A DNA stretch of 64,000 nt from Gemmatimonas sp. Lineage in GTDB: Bacteria > Gemmatimonadota > Gemmatimonadetes > Gemmatimonadales > Gemmatimonadaceae. Location: the NCBI RefSeq assembly GCF_031426495.1, contig NZ_JANPLK010000059.1:257015-321014 (forward strand). The letters run 5' to 3'. The notes under the pieces were generated by a model, which saw only the letters and a program-made list of their open reading frames with translations, did no database searches and had not been told where the DNA came from. Shown here piece by piece: positions 9,218-19,480 of the stretch. Numbering within the stretch: position 1 is the first letter of the stretch; each line of letters begins with the position of its first letter. Both the position numbers and the translations under genes were made by a program.

Positions 9218-9511
9218 CTACAGCGTGTCGAGCCCCTCTTTCCCGATCACCGGATTCCACGGCAACAGTTCATACTGCGCCAGCGCCAGGCGCGTGAATG
9301 GATCACCATTGCGGATGCGATCGAGTGCGGCCGGACCGTCGGCGTCGGGCACCCTCAGCAGCAATCCGCCGCCGACGCGGGGATCGAACGGTCCTGACGC
9401 GAGCAACAGCCCCTGCGTCTTGAGTTCCTTCAGGTAGGCCCGGTGCTCCTCGACATACGGAGCGATCTCTTCGAACGGGCGACGGTAGCGGATGATCGCG
9501 AGTGCGTACAT
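9218..9511 (-). CDS. YCII-related domain protein
   Basis: 97 residues from ATG 9511. The fold signature is visible as MYALAIIRYRRPFEEIAPYV with HRAYL, followed by LLLASGPFDPRVGGGLLL and DGPAALDRIRNGDPFTRLAL. This is the ferredoxin-like dimeric barrel of YciI-type proteins, which have a conserved His-Asp pair and a proposed but mostly uncharacterised enzymatic role. The gene is 64 bp downstream of the exported plug-like protein, and the large inverted repeat lies between it and the convergent glycosidase gene. Confidence 0.85.
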   Translation of the reverse strand: MYALAIIRYRRPFEEIAPYVEEHRAYLKELKTQGLLLASGPFDPRVGGGLLLRVPDADGPAALDRIRNGDPFTRLALAQYELLPWNPVIGKEGLDTL

Positions 9512-9575
9512 AACGCGGAATGGAACGCCGTGCCTTTGCTGCGTCAACTGTTTCAGCGCTGCAGGATGAGTCGTG

Positions 9576-10409
9576 TTAGCGCTTGGTCCAGAGCACCAGC
9601 GCGCCGCAGGACGACGACCCAAGCCGGTTGAACTCCACCGGCAATTGCGCCGGCGTGTAGATCTCCGCCGCGACAATCGGGGGACCATCCCAGTTCGACA
9701 CGTCGAACAACGGCCGATCGGGCTGGGTGTCGTAACGCAACACGCCATCGACCATCACCCGGACGTAGCAATTCGCCCGCGCGCCGCGCATCCGGTCGCT
9801 CCGGTCACCGCTGGGCAGTCCCCGGAACGAATTGCGTCCACGATTCCCGGTCGCCATGGCCAAGCTGCCCCCGTAGCCGATCAATCGCACCCCGGGCACG
9901 CGCTGGGCCACGCGTTGCGCCCAGTTCCGCGGATCCCCACCCGCCCACAACTCGGTGGAGTCCATGAACCGTCCGATCCCCATGCGGCGGCGGCTCTCGA
10001 AGTCACGCAGCCAGCGGGCCGTCGGGGAGGCGTCGGCACGTACGGCGACCTTCTCCAACTCCGTGGTATTCGGGCGCAACAAAATTTCGAGGCCGTCCAA
10101 CCCGACGGCGGGAATGTCCAGGCTCACACTGAGCGACTGGTAGCCGACAGCCCGGATCTGCAACTGGCGACGCCCGATCGGCACGCTGCGGAGCACGAAG
10201 ACACCTGCCGAGTCGGAGCGCGTGACGCGCTCGGTTCCCCCGATCACGATCTCCGCGCCGGCGATTGGCCGCTCGAGCGAATCGACGAGCACAACGCCGG
10301 AGATCGACGTCGTCTGCGCCGATGCCTCGCGGGTGCGGAGTGACAGCGTCACACCGAGCACAAGACCGAGCAACCCGATTCGAGACCAATCCAAGATGTC
10401 AAAGCGCAT
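9576..10409 (-). CDS. Exported carboxypeptidase-regulatory-like / TonB-plug-like protein
   Basis: 277 residues. An N-terminal signal segment (IGLLGLVLGVTLSLRTREASAQ) precedes a carboxypeptidase-regulatory-like beta domain: TTSISGVVLVDSLERPIAGAEI through SVPIGRRQLQIRAVGYQSL. The second half resembles the plug region of TonB-dependent receptors (RVPGVRLIGYGG, CYVRVMVDGVLRY, IVAAEIYTPAQLP) but no beta-barrel follows. Such barrel-less proteins look like periplasmic or outer-membrane-associated relatives of SusC-type receptors. Function unknown. It follows the SUF operon by 22 bp, so it may be read through from it, although nothing in the protein suggests an Fe-S role. Confidence 0.75.
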   Translation of the reverse strand: MRFDILDWSRIGLLGLVLGVTLSLRTREASAQTTSISGVVLVDSLERPIAGAEIVIGGTERVTRSDSAGVFVLRSVPIGRRQLQIRAVGYQSLSVSLDIPAVGLDGLEILLRPNTTELEKVAVRADASPTARWLRDFESRRRMGIGRFMDSTELWAGGDPRNWAQRVAQRVPGVRLIGYGGSLAMATGNRGRNSFRGLPSGDRSDRMRGARANCYVRVMVDGVLRYDTQPDRPLFDVSNWDGPPIVAAEIYTPAQLPVEFNRLGSSSCGALVLWTKR

Positions 10410-10431
10410 ACCAGAAAAACTACTGCTAGAT

Positions 10432-10902
10432 CTACCGCTTCGCCGTCAGCGCCTCGCGCAGTGCCTGCCACGGCAACATGGCGCACCCGTGACGCCCCGG
10501 AAACGGCGCCACGCCACGCAGCGGCGTGAGGGCGTCGGGCAACGGCTCGGGAGCGGCGTCCGCGCCGCTGGCGCCGCCAAGGTCAGGATGCAGCATGCGA
10601 TCGACCGCGTCGGCCAGGGCCAGCGCCTCGCTCACGGAGAGCCCTCGCACCGCGTCGGTCATCATCGACGCCGATGCCGTGGCGATCGAGCAGCTGCGGC
10701 CGGTGAAGGCCACATCGCGCACCGCGTCGGATTCGAGCGAAACCATGACCGTGATGTCGTCACCGCACACCGGATTCTTGCGCGCGCCGACGGCGGTGGG
10801 CGATTCGATCACCCGCCGATTGTGTGGCGCGCGATGGTGCGCGAGCAGCGCGTCCTGGTACATGGCCGCAATGCTGGCGGTGAACGGAGCAGCGGTGCTC
10901 AT
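10432..10902 (-). CDS. Second SufU/IscU-like Fe-S scaffold or sulfur-transfer protein
   Basis: 156 residues of the SufU/IscU fold. The three ligand cysteines are present in NPVCGDD, RSCSIA and HGCAMLPW, with the Asp after the first Cys. It diverges from the other SufU of the operon: it lacks the usual VKCASLAWHTL ending and carries a Gly/Ala/Pro-rich insert (DLGGASGADAAPEPLPDAL) before the last cysteine. The gene begins 13 bp after sufS, which places it in the SUF operon. It could be a zinc-dependent sulfurtransferase partner of SufS, with the other copy acting as scaffold, or the reverse; sequence alone does not decide. Confidence 0.87.
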   Translation of the reverse strand: MSTAAPFTASIAAMYQDALLAHHRAPHNRRVIESPTAVGARKNPVCGDDITVMVSLESDAVRDVAFTGRSCSIATASASMMTDAVRGLSVSEALALADAVDRMLHPDLGGASGADAAPEPLPDALTPLRGVAPFPGRHGCAMLPWQALREALTAKR

Positions 10903-10915
10903 CGGCGTTGCGCCT

Positions 10916-12142
10916 TCACTCGACCGTCGCGAAGAGCTGCTGCGCGGCGGTGAGGGCGCCTACGAGCGCCTCCACGTCACTGCCGTCGCTGTACACGTAG
11001 AAGCTGGCCCGCGCCGTGGCACTGACGCCGAGCCGCCGCATCAGCGGCTGTGCACAGTGGTGTCCGGCCCGGATGCACACGCCATGCTGATCGAGAATCG
11101 TGGCCAGGTCGTGCGGATGCACGTCGGCCAGCGAGAAACTGAGCACCCCGCTGCGCTGCGCCGCCGGCGGGCCGTACACGGTGACGCCCGGCAGGGCTCG
11201 CACACGGGCCTCAGCGGCCTCCAGCAGCGCGATCTCGTGGGCGCGCACCTTGGCCATGCCCAGACCGTCCAAATAGCGCACAGCGGCCGCCAGGGCCACC
11301 GCGTCGGCGGCGTTGGGGGTGCCAGCCTCGAACTTGTGCGGCAGCACATTCCACGTGCTGTCGGCGTCGCGGACCCACTCGATCATATCGCCACCGAACT
11401 GATACGGCGGCATGGCCTCCAGCAGCTTGCGACGCCCCACCAACACGCCGATACCCATCGGGCCGAGCAGCTTGTGGCCGCTGAACGCGTAGAAGTCGAT
11501 ATCGAGCGCATCGAAGTTGACGGCCAGGTGCGGCACGGCCTGCGCGCCGTCCACCACAATCACTGCCGCCGACCGCGAGCGCACGATGCGCACCACATCC
11601 TGCAGCGGCGTGATCGACCCCACCGCGTTCGACACGTGGGTGATCGCCACGATCTTGGTGCGCGCCCCGACGACATCGCGCAGCATGTCGAGATCGATCG
11701 TCTGCGTGGCGGTGAGCTCCACGATGCGCAGCGTGGAGCCGGTGCGCAGCGCGAGCTGCTGCCAGGGCACGAAGTTGGCGTGGTGCTCGATTGCCGACAC
11801 CACGATCTCGTCGCCTGGCCCCACATGGGCGCCGCCCCAGCTCGATGCCACCAGATTCATCGATTCGGTGGTGCCGCGCGTGAAGATCAGACAGTCGGCG
11901 TCGGCTACGCCCACGAATCGCGCGATCGTCGCACGGGCATCGTGGTAGGCATCGGTGGCCAGCGCCGATAGCGCGTACGCGCCGCGGTGCGGATTGGCGT
12001 TCGACGTTTCGTAGAAGTGGCGCAGCGCATCGAGCATCGCCGCCGGCTTCTGCGACGTGGCCGCCGAGTCGAGGTAGTGTAAGGCCGGGTTGGCGGCGAG
12101 CAACGGAAAATCAGCGCGGGGCGCCAGAGACGCGATCGACAT
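10916..12142 (-). CDS. sufS: SufS-type cysteine desulfurase
   Basis: 408 residues. The PLP-dependent class V aminotransferase fold is seen in LHYLDSAATSQKP, RGTTESMNLVASSW and SAIEHHANFVPWQ. PLP-binding Lys is K224 in FSGHKLLGP. The sulfur-carrying Cys is C363 in RAGHHCAQPLM, in the SufS/CsdB-type context. ATG at 12142 was chosen because AGAGG lies four bases upstream and the next residues match family N-termini; an earlier in-frame start would add 14 Arg-rich residues. It supplies persulfide sulfur to SufU/SufBCD. Confidence 0.96.
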   Translation of the reverse strand: MSIASLAPRADFPLLAANPALHYLDSAATSQKPAAMLDALRHFYETSNANPHRGAYALSALATDAYHDARATIARFVGVADADCLIFTRGTTESMNLVASSWGGAHVGPGDEIVVSAIEHHANFVPWQQLALRTGSTLRIVELTATQTIDLDMLRDVVGARTKIVAITHVSNAVGSITPLQDVVRIVRSRSAAVIVVDGAQAVPHLAVNFDALDIDFYAFSGHKLLGPMGIGVLVGRRKLLEAMPPYQFGGDMIEWVRDADSTWNVLPHKFEAGTPNAADAVALAAAVRYLDGLGMAKVRAHEIALLEAAEARVRALPGVTVYGPPAAQRSGVLSFSLADVHPHDLATILDQHGVCIRAGHHCAQPLMRRLGVSATARASFYVYSDGSDVEALVGALTAAQQLFATVE

Positions 12143-12190
12143 AAAACCTCTCGAATACGAACGGGCCACCAGCCTGCCACGCACGACGAC

Positions 12191-12523
12191 CTACGTGCGA
12201 CGCGGCCCGACAAAGACATCACCATCGGCGACCTGCACGGGATACGTGCCGAGATCGTCGGTGGATGGACCGGAGAGCACCGCGCCGGTGCGCACATCGA
12301 AGCGCGCGCCATGCCACGGACACTCGAGCACACACGGCTCCACCAGATCACCACCGGAGATCGCGAAGTCCCGATGCGGACAGCGATCGTCCACCGCGTG
12401 CACGGTGTCCCCGTCGCGCACCAGACACACCCGCCGGCCGTCAGTCATCACCACACCCAGCGGAAGTCCTGCCTCGATCTCCCGCCACGCCGCCGCACGA
12501 ACAAACCCGTCGGGCACGCTCAC
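12191..12523 (-). CDS. Rieske [2Fe-2S] ferredoxin-like protein in the SUF operon
   Basis: 110 residues. The two Rieske motifs are CPHRDF (CxH) and CPWHGARF (CxxH), so one [2Fe-2S] cluster with two Cys and two His ligands is expected. There is no membrane segment; it is a soluble electron carrier of the non-haem oxygenase ferredoxin type. Its start overlaps the stop of sufU by ATGA and sufS follows 48 bp later. Similar Rieske proteins sit in SUF operons of other phyla. A role as electron donor or as cluster client is inferred. Confidence 0.93.
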   Translation of the reverse strand: MSVPDGFVRAAAWREIEAGLPLGVVMTDGRRVCLVRDGDTVHAVDDRCPHRDFAISGGDLVEPCVLECPWHGARFDVRTGAVLSGPSTDDLGTYPVQVADGDVFVGPRRT

Positions 12524-13023
12524 GCGTCGGTACTGAGCGACGACACCGCATCAGTCGGCCCGTCGTCCAGCGCCGCCTTGAGCGTATGCCACGCCAGCGA
12601 GGCACACTTCACCCGCACCGGAAAGCGCGACACCCCCGAAAAGACCACGAGCTGTCCCAGATCCTTCCCGCCGCCGGCATCCTGCCCGAGCACCAACGCG
12701 TGGAAACGCGCGAACAGCGTCTCCGCCTCCTCTCGCGTCTTGCCCTTCACCGCCGCCGTCATCAGCGAGGCCGACGCCTTCGAAATCGCGCAGCCGTGGC
12801 CCGTGAACTTCACCTCGGTGATCACGTCGCCGTCCACATGCAACGCCACATGGACTTCATCACCGCACAACGGATTCTTGCCGTCCGCCGCGCGGTTCGA
12901 ACCCTCGAGCACACCGAAATTCCGCGGCTTGCGATTGTGGTCGAGAATGACCGATTGATAAAGTTCTTGTAGGTCTGACAACGAAGTAGGGAGTAGGGAG
13001 TCGGGGGTATGGGGAAAGCGCAT
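12520..13023 (-). CDS. sufU: SufU Fe-S assembly protein
   Basis: The core (SDLQELYQSVILDHNRKPRN onward) is a typical SufU: NPLCGDE, GHGCAISKASASLM and VKCASLAWHTL give the three Cys plus Asp, and an 18-21 residue insertion relative to IscU is present. The start is uncertain. ATG at 13023 lies inside the repeat element and would add 14 residues encoded by repeat DNA (MRFPHTPDSLLPTS). TTG at 12981 gives the canonical MSDLQELYQ start (153 residues) but has no Shine-Dalgarno. The longer form is given because it uses ATG; the shorter one matches the family better. It works with SufS in sulfur transfer and cluster assembly. Confidence 0.9.
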   Translation of the reverse strand: MRFPHTPDSLLPTSLSDLQELYQSVILDHNRKPRNFGVLEGSNRAADGKNPLCGDEVHVALHVDGDVITEVKFTGHGCAISKASASLMTAAVKGKTREEAETLFARFHALVLGQDAGGGKDLGQLVVFSGVSRFPVRVKCASLAWHTLKAALDDGPTDAVSSLSTDA

Positions 13024-13066
13024 GGAGTACTCCGTACCCCCTACCCCGTACCCCGTACTTCGCAGT
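12982..13066. repeat. G-rich heptameric inverted repeat, suf copy 1
   Basis: On the plus strand, 12982-13014 reads CGAAGTAGGGAGTAGGGAGT then further G-runs. The opposite arm (about 13026-13060) is its imperfect reverse complement (26 of 33 positions). Both arms are runs of GTAGGGA/GTACGGG heptamers. On the minus strand the element starts 2-3 nt after the sufD stop with AACTGCGAAGTACGGGG and ends at or inside the sufU start. Four G-runs in one arm make a G-quadruplex possible. The same element occurs between sufB and sufC. Confidence 0.85.
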
Positions 13067-14405
13067 TAATGGTGCACAGCACCAGTAAACCGCACCATCG
13101 TCAGCTGCTCCAGCGCTTCCTTCACCGCGTCGTTCTCGATCGTCTCGAGCACATCGGCCGCAAAGGCGTACATGAGCAACTGACGCGCGAGCAGCTGGCC
13201 TACGCCACGGCTTTTCAGGTAGAACAGCGACGTTTCGTCGATGCGTCCTACCGTGGCGCCGTGCGTGCACTTCACATCATCCGCGAAGATCTCGAGCTGC
13301 GGCTTGGTGTCGATCTGCGCGTCCTTCGACAGCAGTAGCGTGTTGTTGGTCTGCTTACCGTCGGTCTTCTGCGCTTCGGGATGCACGTAGACCTTCCCGT
13401 TGAACACGCCGTGCGACGCGTCGTCGAGCAGACCCTTGTACGCCTCGCGGCTGAAGCAGTTCGGCGCCACGTGCTCCACGCGCGTCTGGTGGTCACCGTG
13501 TTGCGCGCCGCCCAGCATATACAAGCCGTTCAGCGTCGTGCCGCAGCCTTCGCCGGCCAGCACGGTGAACACATTGCTGCGCGAGAGCGCCGCGCCCGTC
13601 TGGAACGTGAAGGCCATAAAGTGGCTATCGCGACCCTGACGCGCTTCCACGGTGCCCACATGAAACGCCGTGGGCGACTCCCGCTGAATGCGCAGCAGCT
13701 GCAGGGTGGCGCCGTCGTCCACCGATACTTCGACCACGGAATTCGTGAAGTACGACACGTCGGCCAGCGACACGTAACTCTCGATCACCGAGGCCTTCGC
13801 GTGACGCTCTGCCACCAACAGATGACGGGTGTTGCTCATCACGCCGGCGCCATTGGCGTCGGTCACGTGCAGGATGTGCACCGGCACGTCGGTCACCATC
13901 TCCTTCGCCACATGAATCAGCACGCCCTCGCCGGCGAACGCGGCGTTGAGCGCGCTGAAGCCATCGCGGTCGGCCGGAGCCGCCACGCCGAGGTGGCGCG
14001 CCAGCAACTCCGGCTCCTGCTGCGCGGCGGACGCCAGCGTCATCACCCGCACGCCGTCAGGCAGGGCGTTGATGTGTGAAAGCGCCGGCGCGTAGCGGCC
14101 GTTCAGGAACACGATCAATGGCCACGTGCCACCGAACGTGTACGGCTCGAGCGCCGTGGCGTCGAGCGTGCCCACGGCACGATCCTGCGCGGCGACGAAC
14201 GGCGTGTTGGCGATCGCCGATACACTCGTGTACTTCCAGTCTTCACTGCGCGTGGTCGGGAAGCCAAGGCGCGCGAACGCCTCGGCGCCGGCGGCGCGCA
14301 ACGTGGTGAGCGGGGCAGGGGCGCTTTCGACAGACGCCGCGGCGAACGCGCTGGCCTGCGCCTGCAAGGTCTGCGTGGCGCTCACCGGAGAGCTCACAGA
14401 AGCGC

Positions 14406-14409
<4 letters not shown>
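13066..14409 (-). CDS. sufD: SufD, Fe-S assembly complex subunit
   Basis: 447 residues. SufD signatures: FPTTRSEDWKYTSVSAIANT near the N-terminus, and the beta-helix core ending in the conserved CTHGATVGRIDETSLFYLKS and GVGQLLARQLLMYAFAADVL. It pairs with SufB and SufC in the SufBC2D scaffold. The start overlaps the sufC stop by ATGA, so the two are translationally coupled. The stop is followed immediately by a G-rich inverted repeat. Confidence 0.96.
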
Positions 14410-15152
<743 letters not shown>

Positions 15153-15154
15153 AG

Positions 15155-15254
15155 AAAAGCGAAGTAGGGGGTAGGGAGTACGGGTAGGGAGTAGGAACAG
15201 CGGAGGGTCGGGGTAGGGAGTACTCCGTACTCCCTACCCCGTACTTCGCAGTTC
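15155..15254. repeat. G-rich heptameric inverted repeat, suf copy 2
   Basis: Perfectly placed arms at 15159-15183 and 15225-15249 match at 24 of 25 positions (GCGAAGTAGGGGGTAGGGAG against its complement). More GTAGGGA units and further G-runs lie between them (15184-15220). On the minus strand it begins 3 nt after the sufB stop with GAACTGCGAAGTACGGGGTA, sharing AACTGCGAAGTACGGGG and GTACGGAGTACTCC with the copy after sufD. It fills the sufB-sufC gap. Expected in mRNA: strong hairpin or G-quadruplex that may set sufB:sufCD expression ratios. Confidence 0.87.
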
Positions 15255-16684
<1,430 letters not shown>

Positions 16685-16688
<4 letters not shown>

Positions 16689-17371
16689 GCCTGCTCCTGT
16701 TTCTCAGCCAAAAGGTGGCTCAACACGCCGTATTCACATCGGCCGCAGCCATCCTTCCGATGCGCACTGCGCACCAGAGGAACGCCCAGCAGCCGCTCCA
16801 CGAACTTTGCTTCCGCCGCACACGCTTCAGGGAACCGTTCGGCGATTTCACGCACCGCACAATTATGAATGCGCAGCGTGGTCACAGCGGGTTCCCCGTC
16901 GGCGCGGTCGACCTGCACCGCCTCTGCCATATAACCTTTGGCCGTCAACAGCTCGGCCACCAACGGCATGCGCTCCTCGAGCGGCAATGCATTCAGCACC
17001 GGCCCGGCCTCGTCGGCCAGCCGATTCCACTCCGATTCCAGCACACCAGCCACCGCCGCTGTTCCCTGCTCGGCTCGCAGCGCATCGAGCGCCGTGGCGA
17101 GCACCGAGACGTAGCTGCGCGGAAAGAGGGCTTCACCGGCCGGCGTGAGCGAGTACGCGAACACCGGCGCACCGACGCCATGCACCGCGCGCTCGTAGCG
17201 CACCAGACCATCCTCTTCGAGCGCCTTGAGGTAGCGACGGAGCCCGTTCGCCGTGAGGCCGAACTGTTGCCCGAGCTCGTGCGCCGACAGCGGCTGCGCC
17301 TTCTTCAGCGCCACCAACAACTCGGCACGCACCCCCCGAAAGCCCCCCAGTGCTCCGATCACATCCTGCAT
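16685..17371 (-). CDS. sufR: SufR-type Fe-S-sensing transcriptional regulator
   Basis: 228 residues. An N-terminal winged helix-turn-helix (ALKKAQPLSAHELGQQFGLT, TANGLRRYLKALEEDGLVRY) precedes a C-terminal region with four cysteines in a C-X12-C-X24-C-X2-C arrangement (HNCAVRE, EACAAE, DGCGRCEYG), suited to hold an Fe-S cluster. SufR proteins repress suf operons when Fe-S status is good. The gene opens the operon and overlaps sufB by ATGA. A palindrome matching the CAAC-N6-GTTG SufR site lies 32-51 bp upstream, so autorepression is expected. Confidence 0.94.
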
Positions 17372-17378
17372 GAGGGAC

Positions 17379-17408
17379 AGTATAACTCGGCTTTGATCAT
17401 TACGTCAA
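17379..17408 (-). promoter_or_regulatory. suf operon promoter, apparently leaderless
   Basis: On the minus strand TTGACG (17408-17403) and TATACT (17384-17379) are separated by 18 bp. The last base of the -10 box is only 7 nt before the sufR ATG (17371). Transcription should therefore start at or next to the A of ATG, and no Shine-Dalgarno exists upstream. The -35 hexamer lies inside the SufR operator, which explains repression by occlusion. Confidence 0.8.
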
Positions 17409-17422
17409 CGAATCTGTTGACG
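17403..17422. promoter_or_regulatory. SufR operator (perfect 7-6-7 inverted repeat)
   Basis: CGTCAAC, a 6-nt spacer GAATCT, then GTTGACG: a perfect 7-bp inverted repeat containing CAAC-N6-GTTG, the site described for cyanobacterial SufR. It overlaps the -35 box of the suf promoter. The divergent gene at 17628 is over 200 bp away, so control of that gene is doubtful. Confidence 0.85.
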
Positions 17423-17627
17423 AATTGCTGCACCGGTGGTTCCTCCAGGCGTTCTCAACCGGAAATCTCAGCGGACGACGCCTGAGCCACGTATGCTCGC
17501 GAGTCGCCGAAAGAAGAAAATTCATCCGCAGCATCGCGCGGACGCGGCGAAACGAGTAGCATATCGATGTTGCGCGATTGCACGCAGCCCCTTCTGAACG
17601 CCGTCCCCACCGGAGGCATCGAACGTC

Positions 17628-18041
17628 GTGCGTCTGACTGTTATCGTTGCCGTTGTGGTGCTGATTATTGGACTGATCGCCCTGATTCGCGCGCAGCGCA
17701 TCAATCAGGCGTCGATCGAACGCGACGGGCTGTCGCGCTTCCGTGATGCGTTCCGGGGTCGCTATCCCGAGCTGCTCCTCTCGCAGGTGTACGCGTATCT
17801 CGCCGAGCGCCATGGCGCCGTGGCGCCGCACTACATCGTGAATCCCAACGACAATCTCGAGCACGAATACGGCCTGATCGATCTTGATCTCGAGGATGCC
17901 GTTCTGGTGATCGCCGATCGTGCCGGGGCGCGTCTGCCGCGCGCGAACGAACTCGATGAGCTGAAGGTCAAGGTGCGCTCGGTGGACGATCTTTTACGCT
18001 ACCTCGAGCCATTCTTCCGCCCGGAAGTGGTCAAGGGGTGA
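17628..18041 (+). CDS. Hypothetical protein with N-terminal membrane anchor
   Basis: 137 residues from GTG 17628, with GGAGG 11 nt upstream. The first 20 residues are a hydrophobic anchor (LTVIVAVVVLIIGLIALIRA). The rest is soluble and charged (RFRDAFRGRYPELLLSQVYA, IVNPNDNLEHEYGLIDLDLE, LKVKVRSVDDLLRYLEPFFR). I do not recognise the family. It overlaps the M23 lipoprotein gene by GTGA, so the two are co-expressed and may act together at the envelope. Confidence 0.75.
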   Translation: MRLTVIVAVVVLIIGLIALIRAQRINQASIERDGLSRFRDAFRGRYPELLLSQVYAYLAERHGAVAPHYIVNPNDNLEHEYGLIDLDLEDAVLVIADRAGARLPRANELDELKVKVRSVDDLLRYLEPFFRPEVVKG

Positions 18042-18709
18042 GTGTGGGGCGCGCGCCGGCCCCGTCCCCGACCCGGTTGGCGACTGCGGTGGCGCTGCTG
18101 TTGATGATGGCCGCCTGCTCGTCATCGCACACCGCCCGACCGGCCCTCGAGCCATTGCCGGCGGCCGCCCGGTCCCCAGTGGCCGCGTCGGGCCCGATAG
18201 GCCCGACGCCATCCCACGTCGGCCCGCTCGATGCGCGGGTCAGCGACGAGGACCTTGCCGCCCTCTGGCAGCGCCAATTGATGGTGCCGGTGGAGGGGAT
18301 TCCGCGCGGTACGCTCCGGGACAATTTCACGGCCAAGCGCACCGTGGGCATTCACGGGGCGCTCGATATCCTTGCCCCGCGCTATTCCGCCGTCGTGGCC
18401 TCCGATGACCTCATCATCGGGCGTCTGTTCTCGGGGCCGGTAGGCGGCATCGTGATCTACGCGTACGACCCGGCGCAGCGATTCGTGTATTACTACGCCC
18501 ATCTCCAGCGGTACCGGAAAGGGCTCGCGGTGGGCGACCGAGTCGCCAAGGGGTCGGTGATCGGCTACGTTGGAACGACGGGCAATGCACCACCGGATAC
18601 GCCGCATCTCCATTTTCAGGTGATGAAGCGGGTCGTGGGGCGCGCATGGTGGGACGGTCCCGCCATCAACCCGTTTTCGTTTTTTGCGCTCGATGCCCTG
18701 CGTCCATGA
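18038..18709 (+). CDS. M23 (LytM) metallopeptidase lipoprotein
   Basis: 223 residues from GTG 18038. A lipobox follows a hydrophobic stretch (TAVALLLMMAAC). The peptidase domain shows the zinc motifs HGALD (HxxxD, in GIHGALDILAP) and HLHFQV (HxH), with the family's YYAHLQ and GTTGNAPPDTPHLHF context. LytM-type enzymes cut peptidoglycan cross-bridges or act as amidase activators. Both metal motifs are present, so it may be catalytic. The start overlaps the preceding anchored protein. Confidence 0.9.
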   Translation: MSVGRAPAPSPTRLATAVALLLMMAACSSSHTARPALEPLPAAARSPVAASGPIGPTPSHVGPLDARVSDEDLAALWQRQLMVPVEGIPRGTLRDNFTAKRTVGIHGALDILAPRYSAVVASDDLIIGRLFSGPVGGIVIYAYDPAQRFVYYYAHLQRYRKGLAVGDRVAKGSVIGYVGTTGNAPPDTPHLHFQVMKRVVGRAWWDGPAINPFSFFALDALRP

Positions 18710-18737
18710 CGTCGGCTCGCCGGCGCTCGAGGGATTC

Positions 18738-19043
18738 ATGAGCATGAAGGGCAAGGACCGTGCGGCGTTGCGCGCGGAAGCACACCATTTGAGCGTGCAA
18801 GTGCATATCGGTCACGCCGGGCTTACGCCGGCGCTGCTCGCCAGTCTCAATGACGTGTTGCGCACGCATGAATTGGTGAAGGTGCAGGTGGCCAAGGCTG
18901 GGGATCTCACGGCGAAGGACGCCGCCCGTGACGCGGCGGAACGCGCGCGCGCCGAGGTGATTCAGGTGATCGGCCGGACGTTCACGCTCTATCGCGAGAA
19001 TCCCGAGCTGAAGCGCGGCGAATTGCCGCCCTGGCGCGGATAA
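18738..19043 (+). CDS. yhbY: YhbY-family RNA-binding protein (CRM domain)
   Basis: About 101 residues. The CRM/YhbY fold is recognised from LRAEAHHLSVQVHIGHAGLT, LNDVLRTHELVKVQVAK and VIQVIGRTFTLYRENPEL. YhbY binds 50S precursors and helps assembly. ATG at 18738 is preferred over upstream starts because CGAGGG lies 5 nt before it and earlier residues are unrelated to the family. The gene follows the M23 lipoprotein by 28 bp. Confidence 0.87.
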   Translation: MSMKGKDRAALRAEAHHLSVQVHIGHAGLTPALLASLNDVLRTHELVKVQVAKAGDLTAKDAARDAAERARAEVIQVIGRTFTLYRENPELKRGELPPWRG

Positions 19044-19141
19044 GTTCCCGCGAATTTCGCGCTTGTCGCGCGTGCACGGTCGAGTATCTTCCCTTCTCAA
19101 TCGCCGCCATTCCTGGTCGCGTCGGACCCGAGACTTCGCTC

Positions 19142-19405
<264 letters not shown>

Positions 19406-19424
19406 GGCGTATGCACGATGATTG

Positions 19425-19461
19425 AAAAGCGGGCCGCGACGTCATGTCGCGGCCCGCTTTT
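19425..19461. terminator. Bidirectional intrinsic terminator between fdxA and the methyltransferase-like gene
   Basis: Perfect 16-bp arms at 19425-19440 (AAAAGCGGGCCGCGAC) and 19446-19461, with a 5-nt loop. A-run on the left and T-run on the right give Rho-independent termination in both directions, matching the convergent genes. Confidence 0.95.
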
Positions 19462-19480
19462 GCCTGTGGCTGCAGGCTGC

